64,000 bases of DNA from an uncultured Bacteroidales bacterium. Its GTDB lineage: Bacteria; Bacteroidota; Bacteroidia; Bacteroidales; UBA932. How positions within the stretch are numbered: position 1 is the stretch's first letter; every line of letters begins with the position of its first letter. Positions 9,633 to 18,569 of this stretch are shown here, in pieces. The translations under genes were made by a program, and so were the position numbers. The notes beneath the pieces are model-generated. The model was not told the origin of the DNA. It worked only from the letters and a program-made list of their open reading frames with translations, and did not search any database. Location of the stretch: the NCBI GenBank assembly GCA_934717185.1, contig CAKUYQ010000004.1, positions 51,291 to 115,290 on the forward strand, given 5' to 3'.

Positions 9633-10058
9633 AGATAGGATTCTGGATTTGTCGGGAAGCTCCTCAATGTCAACTCTTACGGTGCTTTCCGGCAGAATCT
9701 CCTCTATCTTTTCGGGCCACTCCATAAGGCAGAGACCGTTAGAGGCAAAATACTCCTCTATTCCAATGTCGTACGCCTCTTGTGGTTTGTTAAGGCGGTA
9801 GAAATCAAAATGATATATTGGGAATCCTTTGGCGGATTTATATTCATTTACAATGGTAAAGGTTGGGCTGTTTACTACATCCTCCTTAACACCAAGCTCA
9901 TGGCATAGTGCTGTTATGAATGTGGTTTTTCCTGCCCCCATCTTTCCGTAGAAGGCAAAGATGTTGCTCTGTATTTCGTCTGAGCTGCTTATGTAGTCTA
10001 TGAACTCTTTTGCAGCTGCATCTATGCTGTTAATATCCTTTATTGTAATCTGTTTCAT
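9624..10058 (-). CDS. tsaE: tRNA threonylcarbamoyladenosine biosynthesis ATPase TsaE
   Basis: 144 aa from the ATG at 10058 (MKQITIKD); an in-frame start eight codons upstream is less likely. A P-loop, GKMGAGKTT, is followed by NSPTFTIVNEY and the family's HFDFYRL and MEWPEKI motifs. TsaE works with TsaB and TsaD to make t6A37 on ANN-decoding tRNAs; tsaC, another t6A gene, lies at 42.8 kb. The final codons carry the recurrent word TTGTCGGGAAGC on the plus strand, read here as LPDK. A TAACTTTG -7 element sits at 10087-10080. Confidence 0.93.
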   Translation of the reverse strand: MKQITIKDINSIDAAAKEFIDYISSSDEIQSNIFAFYGKMGAGKTTFITALCHELGVKEDVVNSPTFTIVNEYKSAKGFPIYHFDFYRLNKPQEAYDIGIEEYFASNGLCLMEWPEKIEEILPESTVRVDIEELPDKSRILSIK

Positions 10059-10159
10059 GCCCTGTCTTTCAATTGCCCGCAAAGTTAATAAAACATTGTT
10101 TTGTTTTTTTTACTATTTTCGCGTGGACTTGATTTGGAAAACTGTTTTAACCTTCTATC

Positions 10160-10825
10160 ATGCACAAATTGTTCAAATGGATATATTGTTTTGCTGTTAT
10201 GCTTGCCGTCTTCTTTGGGGTGGCGGGTTATGCTTTTGGTAAACCGCTGCCAAGGTCTGATAAAAAGCTAAGGGCCGAGGCTGTAGAGAGGTTTGTAAAG
10301 GAGAGGGGAGTGTCTATATGTAATGATGTTAAAACATTGGTCTATAGTGAGTTGAAGTTTAATTTTGAACATATCTCAGTGCCGGAAATCTATTTGGCTC
10401 CAAGGGTGCCGTCTTTTGCAGACAATATAATAAATTCCGCGATGCAGTATCTTGGCGTTAAGTATGTGTATGGAAAGAGCGGCCCAAACGCGTTTGACTG
10501 CTCCGGTTTTACCAGTTATGTATACAAGCAGTGGGATATTGAACTTAACCGCTCGTCGCGAAGCCAGTATCTGCAGGGGGAGAGTGTGGATAGCATATCT
10601 GATCTGCAGCGGGGTGATCTTGTCTTTTTTGGTGGCAGGCGTTCTACCAAAAGTGTGGGGCATGTTGGGATTGTTGTAGATGTTGATCCTGTTGCCAACA
10701 CCTTTACATTCATTCATGCCAGCAGAAAGAAGGGGATTGCCATTGATGAGTCTTCTGCTGCGTATTATGCCAAGCGTTATATTGGCGCCAAGCGAATAAT
10801 AGACACCAAAGCCAACGCTTTTTAA
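10160..10825 (+). CDS. secreted NlpC/P60 cell-wall endopeptidase
   Basis: 221 aa. An N-terminal hydrophobic segment (residues 8-27) acts as signal peptide or anchor. The NlpC/P60 domain covers about residues 95-215 with the catalytic Cys in FDCSGF, the His in GHVGIV and a third polar residue in FIHAS. These enzymes cut the D-Glu-DAP bond in peptidoglycan stem peptides. The last codons (TKANAF) are built from the GCCAAAGCCAACGC-type hexamer repeat found in nearby intergenic DNA, so the repeat may have supplied the gene's 3' end. A second peptidoglycan gene (NamZ-like) follows on the other strand. Confidence 0.9.
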   Translation: MHKLFKWIYCFAVMLAVFFGVAGYAFGKPLPRSDKKLRAEAVERFVKERGVSICNDVKTLVYSELKFNFEHISVPEIYLAPRVPSFADNIINSAMQYLGVKYVYGKSGPNAFDCSGFTSYVYKQWDIELNRSSRSQYLQGESVDSISDLQRGDLVFFGGRRSTKSVGHVGIVVDVDPVANTFTFIHASRKKGIAIDESSAAYYAKRYIGAKRIIDTKANAF

Positions 10826-10830
10826 CTTAT

Positions 10831-11018
10831 AATTAGAAACAGTTTCTCTCTCCATGTCAAACAACTGCTTATGCCTTCAATCAGCTTGAAACGGCTAAGT
10901 CGTCCTTTTTAGTATGCTTCGCATCCTAACAGTCCTTCAACAGACGCCGTTTCTTATAAGCTGCTTTCGGCAACCGCTGTTCCGTTGATTGACAAGTCGT
11001 TCATAACTGTTTCTAATT
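10831..11018. repeat. inverted-repeat element of about 188 bases
   Basis: Perfect 14-base ends, AATTAGAAACAGTT at 10831-10844 and its complement at 11005-11018, enclose a second stem: CAGCTTGAAACGGC at 10882-10895 against GCCGTTTC and AAGCTG at 10946-10963, with a TTAT bulge. A small hairpin, ATGCTTCGCAT, lies at 10914-10924. No coding frame is visible. The terminal word AGAAACAGTTTCTCTCTCC recurs at 12542-12560. It may be a MITE-like element or a structured RNA; no transposase is linked. Confidence 0.5.
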
Positions 11019-11101
11019 ACACTCTCTACTCTCTCTACTTTCTATACTTTCTTTCCTCTAAAAACTGCCAACGCCAAAGCCAACGCTAACGCCAAAGCCC
11101 T
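11019..11101. repeat. composite low-complexity intergenic repeat
   Basis: A CTCTCTACTTT-type pyrimidine block is followed by GCCAACGCCAAAGCC hexamer-like units up to the NamZ stop codon. The same two blocks recur in other gaps of this window. It holds no gene. Confidence 0.6.
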
Positions 11102-12520
11102 TTATTTGTACAGCATATAAGGGGCACGCTGTTTCTTGAATTTCTCAACGTCATCTTTCCACATTGCCTTTATCTCATCTGCAGATTTTCCCTCCTTTAT
11201 CATCTTTCTTACGTAAGATTGTCCTATCTCAAGTTCAAAGAATGAGCGGAAGAAATGGTCATCTAAATTGAGGTTATTGTACGCGTCTATAATGTATGAA
11301 AGATCTATCCCTTTTGTGTTTATCTCATCTATAGATGGGGTTGTACGCAGGTCTACTCCGTGGCAGACTTTGTTAAGCTGAGGCGGGGTTTTGGCTCCCG
11401 GAATGCTCCTTGGAATAAAGGAAAATTTGTAGCCCAACATATTGGGATGGCCGTACATCTCAAACGCCTTGTCTGTACCGCGGCCAAGACTTACCGGGGT
11501 TGCTTCAAAGTAGCAGACAGAGGGGTAGAGGTAGATGGCGCGCATGTCGGGAAGATTAGGAGAAGGCCTAACAGGCAGGCGGTAGAGCATTGAGTGCTCG
11601 TAGTTCCTGTTCTTTATAACTGTGAGCTTAACCTTTTTGCCATCTGCTGCGGCAGATGAGTATTTGAGCCAGTTCTCTCCGTTTATCATCTGTGCCAGTT
11701 CTCCCATTGTCATTCCGTATACAATTGGGATTGGCAGACCGCCAACACCGGATTTATACTTCATATCTAAAATAGGACCGTCTGTATAGAACCCAACAGG
11801 GTTTGGCCTGTCCAATACGATAAATTCCTTATTATCCTCTGCGCAGGCTGCCATCATATTTTCCATTGTAATGTAGTAGGTGTAGAAACGTACTCCAACA
11901 TCCTGAAGGTCAAATACCAAGACGTCAAAACTGTCCATAACCTCTTTTGCCGGTTTTTTGCTGTTGCCTTCGTAAAGGGATTTGATTGGAATGCCTGTCT
12001 TTGGATCTTTTGAGCTGCTTACATGCTCGCCTGCATCTGCATCTCCACGGAATCCATGCTCCGGAGACATAATGCAGGTTACGTTAACTCCAAGGCTCAG
12101 AAGAGTATCTAATACATGAACTCCTGGTTTGACTATTCCTGTCTGATTGGAAAGGATACATACTTTTTTGCCTTTAAGGAGCGGAAGGTAACTGTCTATG
12201 TCTGTTGCTCCGGGTAGTATGTCTGTGGCATACTTTACATTCTCCTCTCCGGGAAAGGAGGCTAACACATGGGAGATTTTTGAAGTTGAGTTTATGACGG
12301 GTGCTCCAAAACTGCCCTGTTTGTTCACATCTAAAATGCTCTTGCAACTGCACCTTTTGTCGGCATCCTTGCCGTGATTTCTGTTACAACAGCTCTCTTT
12401 TTTGTGAGCCTCTTTATTGCATGCGTCTTTTCCTTTGCAGCAATCTTTTGAGGAATGGTTTTGGGCAAAACAGAGTGTGCTGCCCAAAACCAATGCTGCC
12501 AATAATATACTTTTTTTCAT
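11102..12520 (-). CDS. namZ: DUF1343 exo-beta-N-acetylmuramidase, NamZ-like, with Cys-rich N-terminus
   Basis: 472 aa. Residues 1-19 are a signal peptide. Residues about 95-470 are the DUF1343 (GH171) fold, with SNQTG, MSPEHGFRGDADAGEHV, DLQDVGVRFYTY and LDRPNPVG. NamZ family members release N-acetylmuramic acid from the non-reducing end of peptidoglycan fragments, which fits the neighbouring NlpC/P60 gene. Unusually, between signal and domain lies a His/Cys/Lys-rich stretch with seven Cys (27, 28, 34, 44, 45, 57, 59) and His 22, 39 and 49, which could bind metal. That insert is not a general feature of the family as I know it. The catalytic assignment is by homology. Confidence 0.85.
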   Translation of the reverse strand: MKKSILLAALVLGSTLCFAQNHSSKDCCKGKDACNKEAHKKESCCNRNHGKDADKRCSCKSILDVNKQGSFGAPVINSTSKISHVLASFPGEENVKYATDILPGATDIDSYLPLLKGKKVCILSNQTGIVKPGVHVLDTLLSLGVNVTCIMSPEHGFRGDADAGEHVSSSKDPKTGIPIKSLYEGNSKKPAKEVMDSFDVLVFDLQDVGVRFYTYYITMENMMAACAEDNKEFIVLDRPNPVGFYTDGPILDMKYKSGVGGLPIPIVYGMTMGELAQMINGENWLKYSSAAADGKKVKLTVIKNRNYEHSMLYRLPVRPSPNLPDMRAIYLYPSVCYFEATPVSLGRGTDKAFEMYGHPNMLGYKFSFIPRSIPGAKTPPQLNKVCHGVDLRTTPSIDEINTKGIDLSYIIDAYNNLNLDDHFFRSFFELEIGQSYVRKMIKEGKSADEIKAMWKDDVEKFKKQRAPYMLYK

Positions 12521-12540
12521 CTTTACTCTTATATCATATT

Positions 12541-12898
12541 AAGAAACAGTTTCTCTCTCCGTGCCATAATTAGTTTATAGTTTAAAGTTTATAGTCGGTT
12601 GATATGTATAGAACTTAAAAGAGATTTGTTTACTCTTTCTATACACTATAAACTCTCAACTATAAACTCTCTCTACCCTCTATCCTTTCTTTACTGTAAA
12701 TAGCTAACGCCATATTAGTTTATTGTTTATAGTTAAAAGTTTATAGTCAGTTAATTAGTTGATAGCTAAAAGAAAACAGTTTTTCATCTTTACTCTACAA
12801 ACTCTAAGCTCTCAACTATAAACTTTTATAATGCTGTCTATAAACCATAAACTATACACTTTCAACTAAATTAAGGCCAACGCTAAAGCCAAAGCCAT
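12541..12898. repeat. 358-base block of composite intergenic repeats
   Basis: This gap contains AGAAACAGTTTCTCTCTCC (12542-12560, shared with the 10.8 kb element), then several copies of TTTATAGTTAAAAGTTTATAG-like and ACTATAAACTCTCAACT-like units, CTCTCTACC pyrimidine runs and TAGCTAACGCC or GCCAACGCTAAAGCC hexamer units up to the next stop codon. I see no coding frame or RNA gene. Confidence 0.6.
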
Positions 12899-12899
12899 G

Positions 12900-15410
12900 C
12901 TAATTGTTGTGCATCTGTGGAATATCTACAGAGTCCTGGTAATCTCCAATAAGGTGTTTGCTAAAGTGATCTACCATCCTCCAGAAGAAATACTCCTGCA
13001 TGTCGCCAAAGCTGTGGCGCTGTCCCGGAAGTACCAGCATGTCAAATCTTTTGTTGGCTTTTATAAGGGCGTCTACAACCCTCAAAGTGTTACCGGGGTG
13101 TACATTGTTGTCTATATCTCCTGTTATGAGAAGTAGATTACCCCTTAGATTGGAAGCCAACTCCTGATTGGTTGCTATACTGTAACGGAAGGTTGTATCC
13201 CCTTTTGCAGATAGCTCCTCTATAATTCCGTGATGCTGTTCGCTCCACCATCTGTTGTAGATGGAGTTATCGTGGTTGCCGGCACATGATACGGCTGCCT
13301 TAAAGAAGTGAGGGTACTTTAGGATGGCAGCGGTAGACATGAAACCACCACCGGAATGGCCGTGGATACCAACGCGGTTCCCATCTATGAATTTATGTCG
13401 GGAAGCTAATTGCTGTACTGCTACCTTCTTATCCTCCAAGCCGTAGTCTCTTAGGTTGCCGTAACCAAAGTTGTGATACCATTTAGAACGGTTAGGGTGT
13501 CCGCCGCGATTGCCAACGGTTATTACAATGAATCCAACCTGAGCCAATCTGTCTATTCTGTCCATGCTGTAGCTCCAAAGGCTGTTGTTTGCCTCTGTCT
13601 GAGGCCCGGGGTACACATACTCTATTATAGGGTATGTTTTGGTTGAATCAAAGTCGTATGGCTTGTACATTACTCCATACAGATCTGTAATGCCGTCGCC
13701 TGCTTTTACCGTAAAGATCTCAGGGAACTTGTATCCTGCTGCAAACAGAAGAGAAAGATCTGCCTTTTCAATATCTGCAATCTTACGGCCGGTATTGTCA
13801 TATATTGCTGTTGCAGGGGCGCAGTCAACTTTAGAGTAGTTACTTACAAATACCTTTGCATCATCTGATGCAACAACCTCGCAATCAAAATCTCCCGGGT
13901 TGAGGTTCTTTAATGTGCAGCTACCGTCCAAAGGCGCAGAATAGATATGTTTGTAGTATGGATTCTCTTTTTTGTCAACTCCGCAGGCTGTAAAGAAGAC
14001 AACTCTGCGTGCCTCGTCTACACCAAGAATCTCCTCTACATGTATCTCACCCTTTGTTAATCTGTGTTTTAGGTTTCCATCCTTGTCGTACAGGTAAAGG
14101 TGTGCCCATCCGTCCCTTTCTGACCAATGGATCATCTCGCCGGTGTTTCTTACAATCTTTAAATCGCGAGTCTCAACGTATGTGTTAAGTCTCTCTGCTA
14201 TAAGTGTTTTTGCAGAATCTGCGGCAAGGTCTACGCGGCAGATATCAACTCTCTTTATATCTCTGCTTGTGCGGGTCATAAGGAAGCTGTTGTTGTCTCC
14301 CTCCCAGACCATAGGGATATATTTGTCGTATCTCTGCTTGTTGGTAAACTCCTTAAGCTCAATATCTATTGTCTGATCTTTAAAGGCATCTACCTTAATT
14401 GTGCGTCCCTTAAAGTTACCATTGCCATCGTTGTCAAAAACATAGAGGTATGCTTTTGGACTTGGTTCTCCCGGCATCTGGTATTTGTATGCCTCCAATT
14501 TAGGTCTTGGATTTGCAAGAACATCTATAACCCAAAGGCTCTTTATATTGGAAACATCATTCCGCTCTATTGCAAAATGCTTTGAATCCGGGCTCCAGAC
14601 AGCGTATGCTCCACTTCTTTTGTTAAGATCCTCTTTGGTTGCGTAAGGATCGTTGTTTCCTCTTCCGTATGGAAAATCCTTTGTACCGTCTGTGGTAATC
14701 TGATGCTCCACAATTGTAGAATCCTTCTCATCCTCCATAGCCTTTTTAAGGTTCTCCATATCCATATACCAAAGGTTAAACTCCTTTGAATAAAGTACAT
14801 ATTTGCCGTCTGGAGATATGTTTGCCCATCTTGGGTAATCCTTCTCCTTCTCTATATCTGATATATCGGTAAGTTTGCCGTTGTTAATGTCGTAGCTGAA
14901 ACGGAACAGTCTTTTCTCCTTTGCAGCAGGTTTTGAATCCTTTTTCTCATCTTTCTTCTCTGCATCTGCCTTTTTGGCTTTCTCCTTTTTAGGCACCATC
15001 TCAGATGTCCTTAGCTCAAACTCAAAGTATCTGTCATCCTTTAGTTTAAGATCCTGTAAAGGAAGATGCTGTGCATCATACGGTTCTTTGGTTATCTCGG
15101 TAATCTGAGCAGCCAAGTCTGCCATATCCCATATCTCTTTTTTGCTTCCCGACAAAGGATCTACTATGTAGTACTTTGTACCGTCCAAGCCTTTATACTG
15201 GTACCAGAACTTGTTGGAGTTCTTAAAGAAATTAGGACGAATTTTAGTTGTTGGAACCATTTTGGAAACCTTTTTTTGGGAAAAACGCTCCGCAAGGTCG
15301 TAGTTTGCTCTCTGCACCGGAGTTGTCTCCTGAGCCTCAGCTCTCTGATGGCTTGCCGCCATTACAAAAGAGACTAAAACTACCTGAGCAGCTAAAATCA
15401 AGTGTCTCAT
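12900..15410 (-). CDS. secreted S9 prolyl peptidase (dipeptidyl peptidase IV-like)
   Basis: 836 aa with a signal peptide (cleavage near AEA-Q). Residues about 40-560 form the N-terminal beta-propeller, with a Lys-rich charged insert near residues 140-165. The C-terminal alpha/beta-hydrolase carries the triad: Ser in GIHGHSGGGFMS, Asp in LLITGDIDNNVHP and His in LPGQRHSFGD. The family removes dipeptides or tripeptides after proline from peptide N-termini in the periplasm. It is not the tightest DPP-IV relative, so tripeptidyl specificity is possible. A 77-base leader shared with the DUF308 gene at 62 kb lies directly upstream. The recurrent TGTCGGGAAG word occurs twice in the coding region. 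Confidence 0.88.
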   Translation of the reverse strand: MRHLILAAQVVLVSFVMAASHQRAEAQETTPVQRANYDLAERFSQKKVSKMVPTTKIRPNFFKNSNKFWYQYKGLDGTKYYIVDPLSGSKKEIWDMADLAAQITEITKEPYDAQHLPLQDLKLKDDRYFEFELRTSEMVPKKEKAKKADAEKKDEKKDSKPAAKEKRLFRFSYDINNGKLTDISDIEKEKDYPRWANISPDGKYVLYSKEFNLWYMDMENLKKAMEDEKDSTIVEHQITTDGTKDFPYGRGNNDPYATKEDLNKRSGAYAVWSPDSKHFAIERNDVSNIKSLWVIDVLANPRPKLEAYKYQMPGEPSPKAYLYVFDNDGNGNFKGRTIKVDAFKDQTIDIELKEFTNKQRYDKYIPMVWEGDNNSFLMTRTSRDIKRVDICRVDLAADSAKTLIAERLNTYVETRDLKIVRNTGEMIHWSERDGWAHLYLYDKDGNLKHRLTKGEIHVEEILGVDEARRVVFFTACGVDKKENPYYKHIYSAPLDGSCTLKNLNPGDFDCEVVASDDAKVFVSNYSKVDCAPATAIYDNTGRKIADIEKADLSLLFAAGYKFPEIFTVKAGDGITDLYGVMYKPYDFDSTKTYPIIEYVYPGPQTEANNSLWSYSMDRIDRLAQVGFIVITVGNRGGHPNRSKWYHNFGYGNLRDYGLEDKKVAVQQLASRHKFIDGNRVGIHGHSGGGFMSTAAILKYPHFFKAAVSCAGNHDNSIYNRWWSEQHHGIIEELSAKGDTTFRYSIATNQELASNLRGNLLLITGDIDNNVHPGNTLRVVDALIKANKRFDMLVLPGQRHSFGDMQEYFFWRMVDHFSKHLIGDYQDSVDIPQMHNN

Positions 15411-15440
15411 AAAAATGTGTGTATTAGTGTTTATGTTATT

Positions 15441-15517
15441 ATTAAGTAACCTTCAAAAAATAATCTGCATCATCTTAAGGAATCTTAATCCGAGGCAACT
15501 TATTTTTTTATGTTACT
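15441..15517 (-). promoter_or_regulatory. conserved leader element, copy 1 (upstream of S9 peptidase)
   Basis: Read on the minus strand this segment matches 61953-62030 at about 72 of 78 positions, including AGTAACATAAAAAAA, TAAGTTGCCTC, CTTAAGATGATGCAG and TTATTTTTTGAAGGTTAC. It ends 30 bases before the peptidase start. Both copies point toward the downstream gene, so it looks like a shared promoter/operator or RNA leader. Confidence 0.6.
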
Positions 15518-15521
15518 AATG

Positions 15522-16028
15522 TTAAAATACTCTGTTCTTTTTATCGGCCTCCCATACCTCCATATCCAATATTCTGCCCTCCTCTATCTTAAACCTTAAG
15601 GCCGTGCGTACGGTATGAAACCCAAAGGTGCCTGCTGCTCCGGGGTTAAGAACCATCATATCTCTTTTCTTGTCATTCATAACCTTAAGTATATGAGAGT
15701 GTCCGCAGACAAAGATATTGGGTCTGTGAGCCTCTATTAGCAGGGATGCTTTGTGGTCGTATCTGCCGGGGTAACCTCCAATGTGCATCATAAGCACCTT
15801 CATTCCTTCAATGGTGAATATCTGGGTATAAGGCACATCCAACCTCACTTTAGCATCATCGCAATTGCCGTAAACGCCTGTCAACGGTTTAAAGTTCCGT
15901 ATGGCATCTACAGTTTCTATATTGCCAAAGTCTCCGGCGTGCCATATAACATCTACAGGGCTGAGGAACTCCTTTAGCGGAGTGTCAAACAGCCCGTGAG
16001 TGTCCGATATCAATCCTACATATACCAT
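15522..16028 (-). CDS. YfcE-type metallophosphoesterase
   Basis: 168 aa single-domain calcineurin-like phosphoesterase. Metal-binding motifs are in order: GLISDTHG (D-x-H), HAGDFG (G-D), GNCD (G-N-x-D), MMHIGGYPG and FVCGHSH (G-H-x-H), then NPGAAG. The family (YfcE/MJ0936) hydrolyses phosphodiesters with Mn2+ in the cytoplasm; the natural substrate is unknown. The gene is transcribed ahead of the S9 peptidase but has the conserved leader element between them, so the two need not be one unit. Upstream is a composite repeat block. Confidence 0.88.
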   Translation of the reverse strand: MVYVGLISDTHGLFDTPLKEFLSPVDVIWHAGDFGNIETVDAIRNFKPLTGVYGNCDDAKVRLDVPYTQIFTIEGMKVLMMHIGGYPGRYDHKASLLIEAHRPNIFVCGHSHILKVMNDKKRDMMVLNPGAAGTFGFHTVRTALRFKIEEGRILDMEVWEADKKNRVF

Positions 16029-16148
16029 ATTAGTTTATAGTTAAAAGTTTATAGCTTTAGCATTAGCTTTGGCTTTGGCCTTAGCTTTAGCTCTCTTTAC
16101 CATCTTTACTTTCTATACTCTCTCTACTTTTAAAAATAGCCAACGCCT
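16029..16148. repeat. composite intergenic repeat block
   Basis: In order: TTAGTTTATAGTTAAAAG, GCTTTAGCATTAGCTTTGGC hexamer units, CTCTCTTTACC and TCTCTCTACTTT runs, then AATAGCCAACGCC. This is the same set of blocks seen at 12.5, 40.7 and 42.7 kb. No gene is present. Confidence 0.6.
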
Positions 16149-17345
16149 TTACAGTTTAATGATGATGCGCTTGCGGTACAACACCATAGCCATTGCCGTA
16201 AACACCACAACATAGCAGAGTGCAAATATCAGCGAAGATACCTGGTTATTATCCCCTACAATGGCAACGCATACATTCTTGTAGAACCATGAAAGGCAAC
16301 TGTAAGATGAGCCGTCTGCAGCTGTCCATTTGATTATCCTTCCAAGAATTTTGGCAAACAGACCTGCCATAACAAATGCAAACAGAGGGTTCATACCCAA
16401 TGCCTTGAATGGGGTAAAGACCTTCTCTTTTCCTCTTACATCTATAAAGTAGATGAAGAATGCCAACATTATTGTAGACCAGCCGCCTGCATAGAGTACG
16501 TATGAGCCTGTCCACAAAGCCTTTATAATAGGAAGCCAGTTACCCCATACATAACCTGCCGCAACAGATATAAGGCCAATGGTGTATAATTTTGTAACAA
16601 CTTCTATCTTGTTTTCGTGGGTTCTTATAAGATTGCCAAGCAGAAAACCCATTAACAGTGTGCAGCTTCCGCTCAACATTCCAAGCAATCCCTCAGGGTC
16701 AAATGGTATTCCAAAACCGTGGTAGATATGGTTCTCACCGGCTATGGCAATGTCAATTGCACCGGCTCCCTGCCCTGCAAGGGAGAGCGCCCCTTTAGCC
16801 CCGTTGACCATCTCCGCAGATGAATCTCCTATAAGCAACAGTATCATCCAGTGTATTACCATAAGGAATGCCATTGCCGGAATAATCTTCTTTGGCTTTT
16901 GCAGCCATAGAGCAACCAAACCGCCAAGAATATAGCACATTGCAATTCTCTGCAACACTCCAAAGATTCTTACATGCGACCAGTACACGGCAAGATTCTC
17001 CCCATAAGAAAGATTAGGATTGAGATTTGTCGGGAGGAAAGGGAAAGCATTCAAAGCTAATCCTACCAGAAAGATAAGAACGCCCCTTTTTAAAAGTTTC
17101 TTTGTGCTGGCTGCAGTTAAAGATTCGTTGTATTTGGCGAATGAAAAGGCCATTGCGGCTCCAACTACAAACAGAAAGAATGGGAAAACAAGATCTGTGG
17201 GGGTGCATCCGGCCCATTTGGCATGCTCAAGAGGGGCGAAAATATGGCTCCACGACCCGGGATTGTTAACCAAGATCATTCCGGCTACAGTCATTCCGCG
17301 CAGAACATCAAGAGCAACGTACCTTTGCGATTTAATTGTACTCAT
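16149..17345 (-). CDS. HGSNAT/NagX-like membrane acyltransferase (DUF5009 type)
   Basis: 398 aa, with about ten hydrophobic transmembrane segments. The N-terminus carries RYVALDVLRGMTVAGMILVNNPGSW and the following TPTDLVFPFFLFVVGAAMAFSF, hallmarks of the heparan-alpha-glucosaminide N-acetyltransferase/NagX family. Relatives transfer acetyl groups across a membrane to amino sugars, and in bacteria are often linked to N-acetylglucosamine or muropeptide use. That would suit the nearby NamZ-like and NlpC/P60 genes, but the substrate is not shown here. The recurrent word appears as a one-base variant, TTGTCGGGAGG, near 17027. Confidence 0.78.
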   Translation of the reverse strand: MSTIKSQRYVALDVLRGMTVAGMILVNNPGSWSHIFAPLEHAKWAGCTPTDLVFPFFLFVVGAAMAFSFAKYNESLTAASTKKLLKRGVLIFLVGLALNAFPFLPTNLNPNLSYGENLAVYWSHVRIFGVLQRIAMCYILGGLVALWLQKPKKIIPAMAFLMVIHWMILLLIGDSSAEMVNGAKGALSLAGQGAGAIDIAIAGENHIYHGFGIPFDPEGLLGMLSGSCTLLMGFLLGNLIRTHENKIEVVTKLYTIGLISVAAGYVWGNWLPIIKALWTGSYVLYAGGWSTIMLAFFIYFIDVRGKEKVFTPFKALGMNPLFAFVMAGLFAKILGRIIKWTAADGSSYSCLSWFYKNVCVAIVGDNNQVSSLIFALCYVVVFTAMAMVLYRKRIIIKL

Positions 17346-17622
17346 ATAATATTTACTTTAGAAAATCTACAATAAACGCTGCACCTCAGCAAAACTTTCA
17401 AACAAATTCGCAGTTCTGCTTTTCGGTTTGCAGTTTATTGTACACTATATTAGACTTTTTGCCGGCCGTATGGTTTACTGTTGTATCCAACTGTATCGCC
17501 ATAGACCTACAGCATCTGCAAAGGTAACCATTTACCAAATAATTATAAGAATTTTTACCGGTTTGCATGTATGATGCCATTAATTGCCCTTTATAGAACT
17601 CAAACAGTTTCTTAAATTTGCG

Positions 17623-17630
17623 GTTGCAAT
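17623..17630 (+). promoter_or_regulatory. Bacteroidetes -7 element of rsmE
   Basis: TAAATTTG fits the TAnnTTTG consensus and lies ten bases before the rsmE ATG, giving a very short leader. The rest of the gap from 17346 shows no gene or repeat. Confidence 0.5.
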
Positions 17631-17639
17631 AGAAAATAT

Positions 17640-18458
17640 ATGGAACTTTTTTACGCGAATACAGAGGGAATTCCTGTGGCCGGTGCAACAGTTTTGTTGG
17701 ATGATACAGAGAGCACTCATTGTATTAATGTGCTGAGACATAGGGCCGGGGATAATGTAAATCTTATAGATGGCAAGGGTAATCTCCTTAAATGCAGGAT
17801 TTTAGATGAAGGTACTCCGCTTCCCGACAAAAAACAGAAGAAAAAGGGGAGGGGGGCTGCTCAGCAGGTTAAATTAGAGGTGCTTTCTGTTGAGGAGGGG
17901 TTTGGAGAGCATGGCTATGAGCTGACAATGGCTGTATGCCCTACTAAGAATATGGAACGGTACGAGTGGTTTGTGGAGAAAGCGGTAGAGGTTGGATTGG
18001 ACAGTATTGTTCCGGTAATAGGTGAGCATTCAGAAAGAAAGGTTGTGAATGAGGAGCGTTTGAACAAAATAATTGTATCTGCCGTAAAACAGTCTTTAAA
18101 AGGGAAGATGCCAAAACTGCAAAGTTGCATCTCTGTAAAAGAGTTCTGCTGTAAGTGTAATGCTGAGTTAAAGTTAATCTGTTATTGCGGAAATGAGGTT
18201 GAAAGAGTGTATATTTGTAGTGAGTTGGAGAGACTCAAGATGAGGCATGGCGCAGGCGGCAGGACAGAGCGAGAGGAGAAGCCTTCTGTTGCCGTTTTGA
18301 TTGGACCTGAGGGGGATTTTTCCAAGGATGAGGTTGATGTGGCGCTTGAGTGCGGTTTTACAGCTGTACATCTTGGTTCGTCGAGACTCAGAACAGAGAC
18401 GGCGGCGCTTGTGGCAACAGTGCTGGCGGCATCTGCATTTGAAAAGGATACAATATAG
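17640..18458 (+). CDS. rsmE: 16S rRNA m3U1498 methyltransferase RsmE
   Basis: 272 aa, slightly longer than usual. An N-terminal PUA-like domain (HCINVLRHRAGDNVNLIDGKG) is followed by the SPOUT methyltransferase domain with MAVCPTKNMERYEWFVEKAVEVG, IGPEGDFSKDEV and the knot motif LGSSRLRTETAAL. It methylates U1498 of 16S rRNA using S-adenosylmethionine. Two low-conservation insertions stand out: a Lys-rich linker at residues 61-75 that contains the word GCTTCCCGACAA, read as PLPDK, and a segment near residues 200-215. The next gene starts 112 bases downstream. Confidence 0.92.
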   Translation: MELFYANTEGIPVAGATVLLDDTESTHCINVLRHRAGDNVNLIDGKGNLLKCRILDEGTPLPDKKQKKKGRGAAQQVKLEVLSVEEGFGEHGYELTMAVCPTKNMERYEWFVEKAVEVGLDSIVPVIGEHSERKVVNEERLNKIIVSAVKQSLKGKMPKLQSCISVKEFCCKCNAELKLICYCGNEVERVYICSELERLKMRHGAGGRTEREEKPSVAVLIGPEGDFSKDEVDVALECGFTAVHLGSSRLRTETAALVATVLAASAFEKDTI

Positions 18459-18569
18459 TGACAGTTGCTTTGATTTTTGTATGTTAGTTCTTGAAACAAT
18501 CGGAAAATCAAGGCAATATTTGTCGGGAAGAGAAAAATACTTTTAAAAAATAAAAAAAACTATTGAAAT

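Noticed and set aside
15066..15377. Long open frames on the strand opposite the S9 peptidase and nifJ genes
   Set aside because: They are antisense shadows of high-confidence genes, with atypical composition and no motifs.
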